A stretch of 64,000 nt of DNA from GCA-2748575 sp965222725 (GCA_965222725.1 OZ244969.1:5704001-5768000); one strand, 5' to 3'. Positions 1 to 9,780 are shown, numbered from the stretch's first letter. Numbers and translations are program-made. Notes: generated from the letters alone by a model not told the origin.

Positions 1-1
1 G

Positions 2-928
2 GCGGAAGGCGAAATCAAAACCGCCGATGGCCGTATCATTAATTTTCACTTTTATGCCACTGCGGAACACGACTTTCGTTATCAGGAAGCGTCCGGTTCC
101 TATGCCGAAAAAGTGGTACGGCGAACGGATCCACTGGTGATTCATCTGGAGGGAGATTTTAATCACCTGAGTTCTTCCGCATTCCAGTTTGATCTGAATA
201 ATGACGGTGAAAAGGAATCCATTTCCTTTGCCGGTGCCGGCAGCGGTTTTCTGGCGCTGGACAAAAACAACGACGGCGTGATCAACAACGGTTCGGAATT
301 ATTCGGCACCCGTACCGGCAATGGTTTTGAAGAACTGGGCGCCTACGATGAAGACGGTAACGGTTTTATTGATGCCGGCGACAGTGCCTACGAACAGTTA
401 AAAGTCTGGACCAAAGACACGGACGGCAATGATGTGCTCACCAGCCTGCAGGATGCCGGCGTTGCCGCCATCAGTACGCAAAGTGGCTACACTCCCTTTT
501 CGGTCACCGATCATTACAACAATGAATACGGCAAGGTACAAAGCAGCGGCATTTTTGTGCGCGAATCCGGTGAAGTGGGCTCAGTGCAGCAGATTGATCT
601 GACCGCCCGGGACACATCCACAGAAGATGATCTGGCAAGAAAGTTTGATCGCGGCGAGCAGGTTGCCGTCCTGGAAAGGGAAACGGAAGCACGCAACCGC
701 GAGCGCCCTGACGAACCGCCCTCCCTGCGGGAGGCTCTGAAACGGCTGGAACAGGAAACCCAGTCCATGCTGGAGCGCCAGGACGAACTGGCCAAAATGA
801 ATGATGAAGACGGCCCCAAGAGCTTTCTGGCACAACTGGTAGAGAAGCTGGAGGAAGTACGACAGGAACAGGCCGCCCGCCGCAAGGAAGAGAAAGCCGA
901 GAAGGAGCAGCAGGGCCAGCCCTCCTGA
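2..928 (+). CDS. Calcium-binding EF-hand-like protein, 3' part
   Basis: The reading frame is open from the first bases, so this is the C-terminal part of a longer protein whose start lies outside the window; the internal GTG at 113 is not a convincing start. The visible part has three Asp/Asn/Gly-rich loops (FDLNNDGEKES, LDKNNDGVINNG, YDEDGNGFIDAGD) of the kind that bind calcium in EF-hand or dockerin-like folds, followed by EQLKVW. This pattern is common in large bacterial surface or secreted Ca-binding proteins. The last roughly 90 residues are rich in Glu, Arg and Gln (RREEKAEKEQQ type) and probably form a coiled coil or disordered tail. The role of the complete protein cannot be judged here. 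Confidence 0.75.
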   Translation, partial: AEGEIKTADGRIINFHFYATAEHDFRYQEASGSYAEKVVRRTDPLVIHLEGDFNHLSSSAFQFDLNNDGEKESISFAGAGSGFLALDKNNDGVINNGSELFGTRTGNGFEELGAYDEDGNGFIDAGDSAYEQLKVWTKDTDGNDVLTSLQDAGVAAISTQSGYTPFSVTDHYNNEYGKVQSSGIFVRESGEVGSVQQIDLTARDTSTEDDLARKFDRGEQVAVLERETEARNRERPDEPPSLREALKRLEQETQSMLERQDELAKMNDEDGPKSFLAQLVEKLEEVRQEQAARRKEEKAEKEQQGQPS

Positions 929-1089
929 CAGATTCATGGCTTCAGGCCCGGCCTACACTGGACCTCTACAAATTACATAATATTACCCGCCCGCTGTGGA
1001 TGGCGCGGGCGGGATTCACTATCATAGCGGAACATCAGTCATCCGCTCTTGTCCTACAGAGCTTAGAAAGGGATTTTTCAGGGTTTTCC

Positions 1090-2694
1090 ATGGTTTCCAG
1101 AATCACTCAATTATTCATCGGCGCGCTTGCTGGCGTGATGTTTTGCGTTACTGCTTATGCCTCGCAGGTTCAGTATCCCAGAATCATTGGCGGATCTGAG
1201 CTGGATACTGTTTATCCGTGGATGGTCTCACTTCAGTCAAGAAACAACACAGGCAACTACGAGCACTTTTGTGGTGGCACTCTGATTGATCCCTATTGGG
1301 TACTGACAGCCGGCCATTGTGTGGAAGGCACCGAACCATCTGATCTACGCCTGATGATTGGCGATCTCGATCTGGACGAAACAAGCGTTGAGGCCACCAC
1401 AGAGATCCGGTCAGTGCAACGCATTGTTATCAATGAGGGCTATAGAGATGAGTTTGGCGTGGATAATGACATCGCATTATTACGCCTGGCATCTCCCTCA
1501 GGAAACGATATAGCCCCCCTTATCTCCACTGCTGAAATGAGTAGCATCTCCGCTGCTACCAATGGTCTGGTAATGGGTTGGGGACGAACGCGCTCCGCTG
1601 TTCGCTCTGATAACTTAAAACAGGTTAGCCTGCGCATTCGTACCGAAGCAGAATGCAGAGATGCCATCCCGAATGTTTATGATAACGGTTTGCTTTGTGC
1701 CGGCGGAGTGCAGAACGAAGATTCCTGCAATGGTGACAGTGGCGGCCCACTGATGATTGAAGTTGGCGGTACGCTAAAGCATGCAGGTATTGTCAGCTTT
1801 GGTTACGCAGAAGCCTGTGCTACTGCAGGAGCTTATGGTGTATATACCCGTGTTGCGACTTACCTTGAGTGGATCGAAAGCAAACTCGATCGTGTTGCTC
1901 TGACGACCTTGCCCGACTTTGGATACACCATTCCTTATATCACCCAGTCCAGCACGCTGGAATTCGTCAATTTCAGTTCGTCTGATGTCACTCTGGCTTC
2001 GGCCCAGGTTGCGGGAGCCAACCCGGCAAACTTTGTAATTATTGATAGCGATTGCGAAGTTCTGCTACCGCCGAATGGCTATTGCTCGATCACTCTCCAG
2101 GCAACACCTACCTCCAACGGTGTTGAGGAAACCGCCAATCTGCAGATAATCACCGATTCACCTGATACACCCGTATTAGAAACAGAACTCAGCATTACCA
2201 CACTGAAATCATTGAATACCAATGACGCCCTGTATGACGATGACCATTCATGGTTCACAGGTGGCAGCAGGCCCTGGACGGAATCCAGCAAATCCCTCGA
2301 TGGCGTTTCTCTGGGGTCCGGCCAAATTGAGGACAATGAACAATCAGTACTGGCAGTCAACGTATCAGACATCAATGAACTGACCGTGCGCGTAAAAGTC
2401 AGCTCCGAATCCGGATATGACGGTCTGGTAATTCTCAGGGACGACCGTTTCTATCAATTCATCAGCGGCGAGCAAGACTGGGACCTGATGACGATACCCA
2501 CAACCAACACTGAAATCGTTGAATTTATTTATTTCAAGGACATCTCCCTTTCCGAAGGCTCCGACCGCGCCTGGATCGAATCAGAAGAACTGAAGGACTC
2601 CGGCGGCGGTGGTGGCTCCCTGACGACGTTCTCAGCAGTGCTCCTTACTCTGCTGGCCCTGCGCAGGCGCAGCAGGCACCTTCGCTGCCACTGA
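1090..2694 (+). CDS. Secreted trypsin-like serine protease (S1) with GlyGly-CTERM tail
   Basis: Exported endopeptidase of about 534 residues. An upstream ATG at 1000 is in frame, but the ATG at 1090 begins a clean signal peptide (MVSRITQLFIG...TAYAS), so I prefer it. The mature enzyme begins near RIIGG, the usual zymogen activation site. The catalytic triad is His76 (TAGHC), Asp127 (DNDIAL) and Ser217 (GDSGGP); Asp211 in DSCNGDSGG is the S1-pocket Asp that gives Arg/Lys specificity. After the protease domain comes a beta-rich region resembling choice-of-anchor/Ig-like domains. The end has SGGGGGS, a hydrophobic span and RRRSRH, the GlyGly-CTERM signal that rhombosortase cleaves in type II secretion substrates such as Vibrio VesB. 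The fold and tail are clear; the substrate is unknown. Confidence 0.9.
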   Translation: MVSRITQLFIGALAGVMFCVTAYASQVQYPRIIGGSELDTVYPWMVSLQSRNNTGNYEHFCGGTLIDPYWVLTAGHCVEGTEPSDLRLMIGDLDLDETSVEATTEIRSVQRIVINEGYRDEFGVDNDIALLRLASPSGNDIAPLISTAEMSSISAATNGLVMGWGRTRSAVRSDNLKQVSLRIRTEAECRDAIPNVYDNGLLCAGGVQNEDSCNGDSGGPLMIEVGGTLKHAGIVSFGYAEACATAGAYGVYTRVATYLEWIESKLDRVALTTLPDFGYTIPYITQSSTLEFVNFSSSDVTLASAQVAGANPANFVIIDSDCEVLLPPNGYCSITLQATPTSNGVEETANLQIITDSPDTPVLETELSITTLKSLNTNDALYDDDHSWFTGGSRPWTESSKSLDGVSLGSGQIEDNEQSVLAVNVSDINELTVRVKVSSESGYDGLVILRDDRFYQFISGEQDWDLMTIPTTNTEIVEFIYFKDISLSEGSDRAWIESEELKDSGGGGGSLTTFSAVLLTLLALRRRSRHLRCH

Positions 2695-2720
2695 ATCCTC
2701 TAGCTGCTCTTGATTACCAA

Positions 2721-2739
2721 GGGGACCGTAAGAGTCCCC
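2721..2739 (+). terminator. Short hairpin after the protease gene
   Basis: GGGGAC and GTCCCC form a perfect 6-bp stem with a 7-base loop, 26 bases after the protease stop codon. There is no T-run behind it, so it is at best a weak terminator. Confidence 0.25.
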
Positions 2740-2841
2740 GTAGCCCGACTCATTCCTCCCCGCCAGCTCTCTTCCCGACCAACTCCCCCCGGCTAGCGCT
2801 TCTCCAAGCAAACTATTCTAATTTTTCGAACAAATAAGTCG

Positions 2842-2855
2842 ATTTAATCCAATTT
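2842..2855. promoter_or_regulatory. AT-rich motif shared with the oxyR-ahpC intergenic region
   Basis: ATTTAATCCAATTT lies about 80 bases before doxX. The same 14-mer with one change (ATTTAATTCAATTT) lies between oxyR and ahpC at 32149. A possible -10 (TATACT, 2874-2879) follows. It may be a LysR-family operator shared by redox genes; this is inference from two copies only. Confidence 0.3.
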
Positions 2856-2935
2856 TATTCTAAATTATTAAACATATACTGGGATTACACCTTGAGACAA
2901 ACACCAACCAGCTCAACAAACCACGAGGAAATCCC

Positions 2936-3367
2936 ATGAACACTCTGGCAGCAACCCAAAACCGCAATTTCATCGACACCACCCTGAACAGCCTGCGCCC
3001 GGTGATTGACCTGGCCGGTCGTGTGGCTCTGGCCACCATCTTTGCCCTGGCCGCCATCAACAAGATTCAGTATTACGAAGCCAATGCCCAGTTTATGGCT
3101 TCCGGAGGCCTGCCGGGTGAACTACTGCCTCTGGTCATTGCCTTTGAACTGATCGGCGCCATTTTTATTGCCGTGGGCTTTCAGGCACGGATCACAGCTC
3201 TGGCCTTTGCCGGGTTCAGTGTCATCACCGCGCTGCTTTACCACAGCCAGTTGTCGGATCAGATTCAGTTCCTGCTGTTCTTTAAAAACATCGCCATGGC
3301 CGGTGGTTTTCTGGTACTGGCAGCAAACGGTGCCGGTAGTATCAGCATCGACGCCCGCCGGCGCTAA
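2936..3367 (+). CDS. DoxX family membrane protein
   Basis: A 143-residue inner-membrane protein of the DoxX/SURF4-like family with four predicted spans, beginning near residue 25 (LAGRVALATIFALAAINKI), then around LLPLVIAFELIGAIFIAVGF, ALAFAGFSVITALLYH and a final span. The length is typical. The ATG has a good ribosome-binding site (GAGGAAA) six bases ahead. DoxX proteins of this type are commonly found beside glutathione-transferase-like genes and LysR regulators, as here, and are thought to take part in membrane thiol or quinone redox homeostasis. The exact function of this member is not known. A hairpin with a T-run separates it from the next gene, so it may be transcribed in excess of it. 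Confidence 0.85.
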   Translation: MNTLAATQNRNFIDTTLNSLRPVIDLAGRVALATIFALAAINKIQYYEANAQFMASGGLPGELLPLVIAFELIGAIFIAVGFQARITALAFAGFSVITALLYHSQLSDQIQFLLFFKNIAMAGGFLVLAANGAGSISIDARRR

Positions 3368-3404
3368 GCAGTTCCCGGCATGACTTGAACACCGTTATCA
3401 CATA

Positions 3405-3435
3405 GTGCAGGCTGAAAATGCCTGCACCACTTTTT
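3405..3435 (+). terminator. Intrinsic terminator or attenuator between doxX and the reductase
   Basis: GTGCAGGC and GCCTGCAC form a perfect 8-bp stem with a 7-base loop, followed by CACTTTTT. It sits 38 bases after doxX and ends only 14 bases before the next ATG, so read-through into the reductase gene is probably partial. Confidence 0.7.
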
Positions 3436-3448
3436 ACAGGAGGAAATT

Positions 3449-4432
3449 ATGGGCTTGCTGGTAAACGGACAATGGCAGGACAAATGGTATGACACCAAAA
3501 AATCCGGCGGTGAATTTGAGCGTGAAGCCGCCAGGCTACGCAACTGGGTAACAGCCGATGGCAGTGCAGGCCCTTCCGGCGAAGGCGGTTTTGCCGCTGA
3601 ATCCGGCCGCTATCATTTATATGTTTCACTGGCCTGCCCCTGGGCTCACCGGACACTGATTTTCCGTAAGCTGAAATCACTGCAGGACCATATCAGCGTT
3701 TCCGTAGTCAGCCCGGACATGCTGGAAAACGGCTGGACCTTCGACACTGAAAAAGGCAGCAGCGGCGATCACTTGTATGATCTGCAATTCATGCACCAGA
3801 TTTATACCCGGAACAACCCCGACTACAGCGGCCGAGTGACCGTGCCGGTGCTCTGGGATAAACATCAGGAACGCATCGTCAGCAATGAGTCATCGGAAAT
3901 TATTCGCATGCTGAATGCCGCGTTCAATGACATTACCGGCAATCAGGATGACTACTATCCGGAAGATTTACAGGAATCCATCGACAGGATTAATGACGAG
4001 GTTTACAACAACATCAATAACGGTGTCTATCGTTGTGGATTCGCCACCCGTCAGGAGGCTTATGAAAAAGCCTATCACCAGCTGTTTCAGTCACTGGATC
4101 ATGTCGAAGCGATTCTCGGCAAGCAACGCTACCTGACCGGCGACAGAATAACCGAAGCAGACTGGCGCCTGTTCACCACCCTGATCCGGTTTGATGCGGT
4201 GTATCACGGCCATTTTAAATGCAACCGCCAGAAACTGGAGGAGTATACTTACCTGCCCCAATACCTGCGGGAACTTTACCAATGGCCCGGTGTAGCGGAC
4301 ACGGTCAGTTTTGAACATATCAAACGCCACTACTATTTCAGTCATGGGACGATCAATCCGACACAGATTGTACCGGTGGGCCCGGCCACTGATTACAACG
4401 CCCCCCATAATCGCGATAAACCAGCCTATTAA
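3449..4432 (+). CDS. yqjG: Glutathionyl-hydroquinone reductase (YqjG/PcpF type)
   Basis: A 327-residue cytosolic xi-class glutathione transferase that reduces glutathionyl-hydroquinones with glutathione. The diagnostic active-site motif is present near residue 60 (SLACPWAHRT), with Cys as the nucleophile. Also family-like are the N-terminal GEFEREAARLRNWV segment, VPVLWDKHQERIVSNESSEIIRM (thioredoxin-fold glutathione site) and the C-terminal helical domain with GDRITEADWRLFTTLIRFD. Length equals that of the Escherichia coli enzyme. The ATG is preceded by AGGAGG. It follows doxX and precedes a LysR regulator on the same strand, suggesting a quinone or electrophile stress unit controlled by that regulator. 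Confidence 0.92.
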   Translation: MGLLVNGQWQDKWYDTKKSGGEFEREAARLRNWVTADGSAGPSGEGGFAAESGRYHLYVSLACPWAHRTLIFRKLKSLQDHISVSVVSPDMLENGWTFDTEKGSSGDHLYDLQFMHQIYTRNNPDYSGRVTVPVLWDKHQERIVSNESSEIIRMLNAAFNDITGNQDDYYPEDLQESIDRINDEVYNNINNGVYRCGFATRQEAYEKAYHQLFQSLDHVEAILGKQRYLTGDRITEADWRLFTTLIRFDAVYHGHFKCNRQKLEEYTYLPQYLRELYQWPGVADTVSFEHIKRHYYFSHGTINPTQIVPVGPATDYNAPHNRDKPAY

Positions 4433-4454
4433 TATCTGACTGTCTGAGGTCACC

Positions 4455-5348
4455 ATGCTGAAAACCACACTGGAACAATGGCGCATGTTCAAAGCGGTGG
4501 TTGACCATGGGGGCTTCAGCCAGGCGGCAGAGGTTATTCACAAAAGCCAGTCCACCATTCACCACGCGGTTCACAAGCTGGAGGAATCCCTCGGCATCAA
4601 GTTACTGGAAGTGCGCGGCCGCAAGGTGGAGCTGACAGAAGCCGGCGAACTGCTGCTACGGCGTTCAACCTACCTGCTGGATGAAGCAAAGAAAATGGAA
4701 GCCATTGCCGGCAGTCTGAATGCCGGTGTGGAAACCCGGCTCACCATCGCCGTGGATCAGGTTTTTCCCCACCATTTTCTTTACCAGGCCTTCAGTGCCG
4801 TGTCCGGGGAATTTCCGCTGTTGCGCATAGAACTGGTGGAAACCGCCCTGTCCGGTGCCAACGAATTACTACGCCAGGGCAAAGTGGATCTGGCGTTGTC
4901 GCCCCAACCCATTACCGGTGCTTTTTCAGAAGAGCTTTGCCCTATCGATTTTATTGCCGTTGCCCACCCGGATCACAGTCTTCACCATCTGGATCATGAG
5001 CTGACCTATGAGGATCTGAAATCCTGCCGACAGATTGTGGTAAGGGACTCCGCCCTGGAAAGCAGCCGTGACGAAGGCTGGCTGGGCGCAAACCAACGCT
5101 GGACAGTAAGCCATATGCGCACCTCCATTGATATGGTGAGCCAGGGATTCGGCTTTGCCTGGCTGCCGAAACCCCATATCGAAACGCAACTGGCATCCGG
5201 AACACTCAAACCCCTGCTTTTAACCAACGGCCTGCAGCGCAGCTCGCAAATTTATCTGATATTCACAGACTCTGATCGCCTGGGCCCGGCGGCCCGTTCA
5301 CTGCTGGGTGAATTGCGCATACAAACCCAGTGTTTAAGTGAAAACTGA
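4455..5348 (+). CDS. LysR family transcriptional regulator
   Basis: A 297-residue DNA-binding regulator. Residues 5-64 form the winged helix-turn-helix (QWRMFKAVVDHGGFSQAAEVIHKSQSTIHHAVHKLEE in order of helices 1-3), and residues about 93-290 are the periplasmic-binding-protein-like effector domain (TIAVDQVFPHHFLYQAF onward). It starts 22 bases after the reductase gene, with GAGGT ahead of its ATG, so it is probably co-transcribed with it. LysR proteins normally bind near the operon they control; the likely target is the doxX-reductase promoter. The effector is unknown. Confidence 0.88.
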   Translation: MLKTTLEQWRMFKAVVDHGGFSQAAEVIHKSQSTIHHAVHKLEESLGIKLLEVRGRKVELTEAGELLLRRSTYLLDEAKKMEAIAGSLNAGVETRLTIAVDQVFPHHFLYQAFSAVSGEFPLLRIELVETALSGANELLRQGKVDLALSPQPITGAFSEELCPIDFIAVAHPDHSLHHLDHELTYEDLKSCRQIVVRDSALESSRDEGWLGANQRWTVSHMRTSIDMVSQGFGFAWLPKPHIETQLASGTLKPLLLTNGLQRSSQIYLIFTDSDRLGPAARSLLGELRIQTQCLSEN

Positions 5349-5449
5349 CAAAGATCAACGCCAGCCTTAAAGGCCGCTTTTACTGCGCCCTGTGAACGAG
5401 TACATTAGAACCTGACCATCACAGGACAGTACAGGATACCGAGGCAGGC

Positions 5450-6157
5450 ATGGCCGAAACCGTTTTCACCGCTAAGGGTGTCACCAAAACCTATGACATG
5501 GGCGAGGTTCAGGTGCACGCTCTGCGCGGTATTGATCTGGAACTTTACCGGGGTGAACTGGTAGTGCTGCTGGGGGCGTCCGGCTCCGGTAAATCCACCC
5601 TGCTGAATATTCTCGGTGGTCTGGATGCCGCCACCACCGGCGAAGTGGATTACTGCGGTAAAAGCCTGACCAACGCCAGTGAAAAAGCCCTGACGGATTA
5701 TCGCCGCCACCATGTGGGCTTTGTGTTCCAGTTTTACAATCTGATTCCCAGTTTGACGGCAGCTGAAAACATTTCTGTGGTCACTGAAATTGCCGATGAC
5801 CCCATGGATCCCTACGAAGCCCTTAAACTGGTGGGGCTGGCCGACCGTGCCGATCATTTTCCGGCTCAGCTTTCCGGCGGGCAGCAGCAGCGGGTGGCCA
5901 TTGCCCGCGCCATTGCCAAAAACCCCCAGGTGTTATTGTGTGATGAACCCACCGGCGCACTGGATTCCAAAACCGGCGTGGTTGTGCTGGAGGTGCTGGA
6001 AAAAATCAATCGTGAACTGGGTACCACCACCGCCCTGATCACACATAATGCAGATATTGCCGATATGGCAGACCGGGTCATCACCCTGGCGGACGGCAAA
6101 ATCATGGACGTAAAACCCAATCAGCACCGCAAATCCGCTGCCGACATTGTGTGGTAA
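5450..6157 (+). CDS. ABC transporter ATP-binding protein (MacB/LolD-like)
   Basis: A 235-residue ATPase subunit. Walker A is GASGSGKST (near residue 42), the Q-loop is in FVFQFYNLIPSLTA, the signature is LSGGQQQRVAIARA and Walker B is VLLCDEPTGALD, followed by the switch His in LITHN. The FQ-FYNL-IPSLTA-EN pattern is typical of the MacB/LolD/FtsE subgroup that pairs with FtsX-like permeases. The next gene is such a permease and starts two bases after this stop, with a HlyD-type adaptor third, so the three form one exporter operon. Confidence 0.9.
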   Translation: MAETVFTAKGVTKTYDMGEVQVHALRGIDLELYRGELVVLLGASGSGKSTLLNILGGLDAATTGEVDYCGKSLTNASEKALTDYRRHHVGFVFQFYNLIPSLTAAENISVVTEIADDPMDPYEALKLVGLADRADHFPAQLSGGQQQRVAIARAIAKNPQVLLCDEPTGALDSKTGVVVLEVLEKINRELGTTTALITHNADIADMADRVITLADGKIMDVKPNQHRKSAADIVW

Positions 6158-6159
6158 TC

Positions 6160-8532
6160 ATGAACAGCATGCAGCGCAAACTCTGGCGGGAACTATGGCA
6201 TATCAGGGGCCAGGTGATTGCCATTGCTCTGGTATTGGTAGGCGGTGTGGGGGTGTGCGTAATGAGCCTGTCCACCTATCACTCCCTGCAGGAAACCCGG
6301 GATCAGTATTATCAGGAATATCGCTTTGCCCATATCTTTGCCAACCTGAAACGGGCACCCCTGTCCCTCAATGAACGGATCAAGTCCTTGCCGGATGTGT
6401 CCCATTCCGAACCGAGAGTGGTGGCGCCGGTCACTCTGGAGGTACAGGGGTTTGACGAACCCATTCAGGGGTTGATTACGTCCATTCCCGATAACGAAGC
6501 GCAGGCCCGCCATGCGCTGAACGGTTTACACCTGGTCAGCGGTCGTCTGCCGGACAGCCGTCGTGATAATGAAATGGTGATCAGCGATGCCTTTGCCGAA
6601 CAGCATCGTTTGCAACCCCAGGACAGTGTCACCGTGGTGATTAACGGCAGGCGTCGGGCACTGATGATTGTGGGCATCGTGCTGTCGCCGGAACATATTT
6701 ACCAGATTGCCCCCGGCAGCATGTTCCCGGATTTTAAACGTTATGCCGTGATGTGGATGGCTTACACGCCACTGGCCAAAGCCTACGATATGGACGGCGC
6801 CTTCAACAATCTGGCCATACAACTGCAACCCAAAGGTAATGAAAAGGAAGTCATCGACCGGGTGGATGAATTGCTAAAACCCTACGGTGGCCAGGGCGCC
6901 TATGGCCGCGAAGATCAGCTGTCCAGTCGCTTTCTGCGGGAAGAATTCAAACAGCTGCAAACCATGGCGTTTTTGTTCCCGACAATTTTTCTGGGCGTTG
7001 CCTTGTTTTTACTGAACGTGGTGATTACCCGGTTGGTGAACACCCAGCGGGAAATTATTGCCACACTGAAAGCCTTTGGTTACAGCAACCGGCATATCTT
7101 TTTCCACTACAGCGGTATGGTGGTGGCCATTAACGGCTTGGGCGTCATCGGTGGCTATATTCTGGGCCTCTGGCTGGGCAAGGGTTTAACCAGTCTGTAT
7201 GTAGAATATTACCGGTTTCCCGAGCTTGCCTATCAGCTGCAACCGGCCGTGCTCAGCGGCGTTGCCGTGGCAACTACCCTTATCTGTTTGCTGGCCACCG
7301 CCCGCTCCGTATATCGTGCCGCGGCGCTGGCCCCGGCGGAAGCCATGCGGCCGGAAGCACCGCCACGGTTTCACCATTCCTTGTTACACCGGCTTGGCAT
7401 TGAGCAGCTGCTGTCCCCGGCTACCCGCATGATCATTCGCCAGCTGCAACGTCGCCCTTTAAAAACCTTGCTGTCGGTGATCGGTCTGTCCATGGCCTGC
7501 GCCATTATGATGGTGGGAAACTTTCAGCGGGATGCGGTGAATTTCATGATCCATGTCCAGTTTGTGCTGCAACAAAAGCAGGACGTGGAAGTGATTTTTA
7601 ACGAGCCTGTTGCAGAATCCGTGCTGAGCAGTTTGCGGCATCTGCCCGGTGTTACCTACGCCGAAGGCAAACGCTCGGTACCGGTTCGCCTGCGCTATGG
7701 CCACCACGAATACCGCACCAGTCTGGAGGGCCTGCCGGACGAGCGCCATCTGCAAACGGTGTTAAATACAAAACTCAACGAAATTGATATGCCCTGGCAA
7801 GGCATATTAATGAACCAGCAACTGGCCAAAAACCTGAACATAACCACCGGGGATTTTATTCTGGTGGAAACCCTGGAAGGCCATCAGGAATCCTTTCGCG
7901 TACCGGTAGCGGCCCTCACCAAACAATTCCTGGGGGTAGGCGCCTATATGCGCCAGGTGCAGCTGAACCGTTTTATGCGCGAAGGCCCCGCCATTAACAG
8001 TGCGTTGCTGAGTGTGGACAAGGACCAGCTGAAAACCCTGTACAAGGAACTGCGCGATATGCCATTAGTGGCCGGCATCAATTTACGCCAGACCGTCATC
8101 GACAGCTCCTATGAAACCCTGGACCGCATCGTGCTCTGGTTTACTTTTATCAATGCGCTGCTGGGCGCGGTGATTGCCTTCGGTGTGGTCTACAACACCA
8201 TTCGTATTGCCCTGGCCGAGCGCGGCCGCGAGCTGGCCAGCCTGCGGGTGCTGGGATACAGCCATGGCGAAGTAGCCTATATTCTGCTGGGTGAACTGGC
8301 CCTGCTCACCCTGATCAGCTTTCCACTGGGTTTTATTCTGGGCAAATGGCTGTGCGCTTTTATGGCGGCCAATCTGGCATCGGATCTGTTCCGGGTCCCT
8401 TTAATACTCACGCCCTATACCTATGCGTTTTCTGCCCTGGTGGTAATTCTGGCGGCCATCGCATCCGGCGCGCTGGTATGGCACCGCCTGAAAGATCTGG
8501 ACCTGGTAGAGGTGCTGAAAACCCGTGAATAA
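6160..8532 (+). CDS. FtsX-like ABC transporter permease
   Basis: A permease of about 790 residues with the duplicated FtsX/MacB arrangement. There is an N-terminal span (VIAIALVLVGGVGVCVMSL), a large periplasmic domain, three spans near residues 265-385 (FLFPTIFLGVALFLLNVVI and following), a fourth span opening the second half (TLLSVIGLSMACAIMMVGN), a second periplasmic domain and three C-terminal spans. It ends in DLVEVLKTRE, typical of this family. A GTG at 6151 is also in frame, but the ATG at 6160 follows the ATPase stop directly and gives MNSMQRKLWREL, like relatives. With its partners it probably exports a hydrophobic compound or a lipid; the cargo is unknown. Confidence 0.88.
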   Translation: MNSMQRKLWRELWHIRGQVIAIALVLVGGVGVCVMSLSTYHSLQETRDQYYQEYRFAHIFANLKRAPLSLNERIKSLPDVSHSEPRVVAPVTLEVQGFDEPIQGLITSIPDNEAQARHALNGLHLVSGRLPDSRRDNEMVISDAFAEQHRLQPQDSVTVVINGRRRALMIVGIVLSPEHIYQIAPGSMFPDFKRYAVMWMAYTPLAKAYDMDGAFNNLAIQLQPKGNEKEVIDRVDELLKPYGGQGAYGREDQLSSRFLREEFKQLQTMAFLFPTIFLGVALFLLNVVITRLVNTQREIIATLKAFGYSNRHIFFHYSGMVVAINGLGVIGGYILGLWLGKGLTSLYVEYYRFPELAYQLQPAVLSGVAVATTLICLLATARSVYRAAALAPAEAMRPEAPPRFHHSLLHRLGIEQLLSPATRMIIRQLQRRPLKTLLSVIGLSMACAIMMVGNFQRDAVNFMIHVQFVLQQKQDVEVIFNEPVAESVLSSLRHLPGVTYAEGKRSVPVRLRYGHHEYRTSLEGLPDERHLQTVLNTKLNEIDMPWQGILMNQQLAKNLNITTGDFILVETLEGHQESFRVPVAALTKQFLGVGAYMRQVQLNRFMREGPAINSALLSVDKDQLKTLYKELRDMPLVAGINLRQTVIDSSYETLDRIVLWFTFINALLGAVIAFGVVYNTIRIALAERGRELASLRVLGYSHGEVAYILLGELALLTLISFPLGFILGKWLCAFMAANLASDLFRVPLILTPYTYAFSALVVILAAIASGALVWHRLKDLDLVEVLKTRE

Positions 8533-8568
8533 ACATATTTCATATTCTGACAAAGGGAGCTGAATTTC

Positions 8569-9780
8569 ATGGCTGCAAAAAAACCGGCATGGCAAAAAAA
8601 CCTGGGCTGGATTATCACGGCGGTGATTGTCGTCGCAGCGCTGGCGTACGGCCTGAAACCACAGCCTGCCCTGGTGGAGACCGCCGTTATAGAAAAAGGA
8701 CAATTCCAGGTTACCATTAATGAAGAAGGCATCACCCGGGTCAAGGACCGCTACGTTATTTCGGCGCCGGTATCAGGCTACGTTCGCCGCATTGATCTTG
8801 ATATTGGTGACACTGTAGAGAAACAGCAAATCCTGACACAACTGGAGCCCTTGCGCTCCAACGTACTGGACCCACGCAACCGGGCCGAAGCCGAGGCCAG
8901 AGTGGCGGCTGCCAATTCTGCGTTGCTGGTGGCACAGCAGCAGGCAGAGGCAGCGAAAGTGGACGCCGACTTTGCCAATCAGGAATTTGAAAGAAAACAA
9001 AAGCTGAAAGCCAAAGGCTTTATTTCTGAAGAAGAATTACATGCTTCGCAAACAGAAAAACGCCGCGCCGATGCCGTACTGCGTTCAGCCCGTTTTTCCG
9101 TGGACGTGGCCAAGTATGACCTGCAAGCCGCCAACACCCTGCTGCAGTATTCCGCCGCCCAGAAAACTGACGGGGTATTACGGGAACACGTGCCCATCGA
9201 AAGCCCGGTAAACGGATCCGTGCTGTCGATTCACCGTAAAAGCGAAGGCGTGGTCAATGCCGGCACACCGCTGCTGGAAGTGGGTGATCCCGCCGCACTG
9301 GAAGTGGCCGTTGATGTACTGAGTTTTGACGCGGTGAACATTGCCCCGGGCATGGAGGTGTCGTTACAACGCTGGGGTGGCGATTCCATTAAAGGTGCTG
9401 TTCGCGTGGTGGAGCCGGTCGGCTTTACCAAAGTGTCGGCCCTCGGTGTGGAGGAACAGCGGGTATGGGTTATTGTCGATCTGGTATCGCCAAGGGATCA
9501 ATGGCAGCGACTGGGCGATGGTTATCGCATGGATGCCACTTTTCTGGTGTGGCAGGCAGACAATGTTGTGATAGCCCCCAACGCCAGCCTGTTCCGCCTG
9601 AATAATGAATGGCAGGTATTCAAGCTGGTGGATGGCGAAGTCCAGCAGCAACAGGTGACTGTTGGAAAACGCAACGGGTTACATGCCCAGATTCTGAAAG
9701 GACTGGCACCCGGCGATGAAGTGGTGGTGCATCCGGACAGCGAACTGAAGGATGGCGGTGAGGTGACTGTCAGAGAGTAA
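8569..9780 (+). CDS. HlyD/RND-type periplasmic adaptor protein
   Basis: A 403-residue membrane-fusion protein. A single N-terminal span (residues 12-26, LGWIITAVIVVAALA) anchors it in the inner membrane. The first half-lipoyl segment is ISAPVSGYVRRI, followed by a long Ala/Glu-rich alpha-helical hairpin (residues about 105-200) and the second half-lipoyl segment VPIESPVNGSVLSI. Beta-barrel and membrane-proximal domains follow. It bridges the ABC permease upstream to an outer-membrane channel. No TolC-like gene lies nearby, so the channel is probably a general one elsewhere. RBS AAAGGGAGC; gap to the permease 36 bases. Confidence 0.88.
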   Translation: MAAKKPAWQKNLGWIITAVIVVAALAYGLKPQPALVETAVIEKGQFQVTINEEGITRVKDRYVISAPVSGYVRRIDLDIGDTVEKQQILTQLEPLRSNVLDPRNRAEAEARVAAANSALLVAQQQAEAAKVDADFANQEFERKQKLKAKGFISEEELHASQTEKRRADAVLRSARFSVDVAKYDLQAANTLLQYSAAQKTDGVLREHVPIESPVNGSVLSIHRKSEGVVNAGTPLLEVGDPAALEVAVDVLSFDAVNIAPGMEVSLQRWGGDSIKGAVRVVEPVGFTKVSALGVEEQRVWVIVDLVSPRDQWQRLGDGYRMDATFLVWQADNVVIAPNASLFRLNNEWQVFKLVDGEVQQQQVTVGKRNGLHAQILKGLAPGDEVVVHPDSELKDGGEVTVRE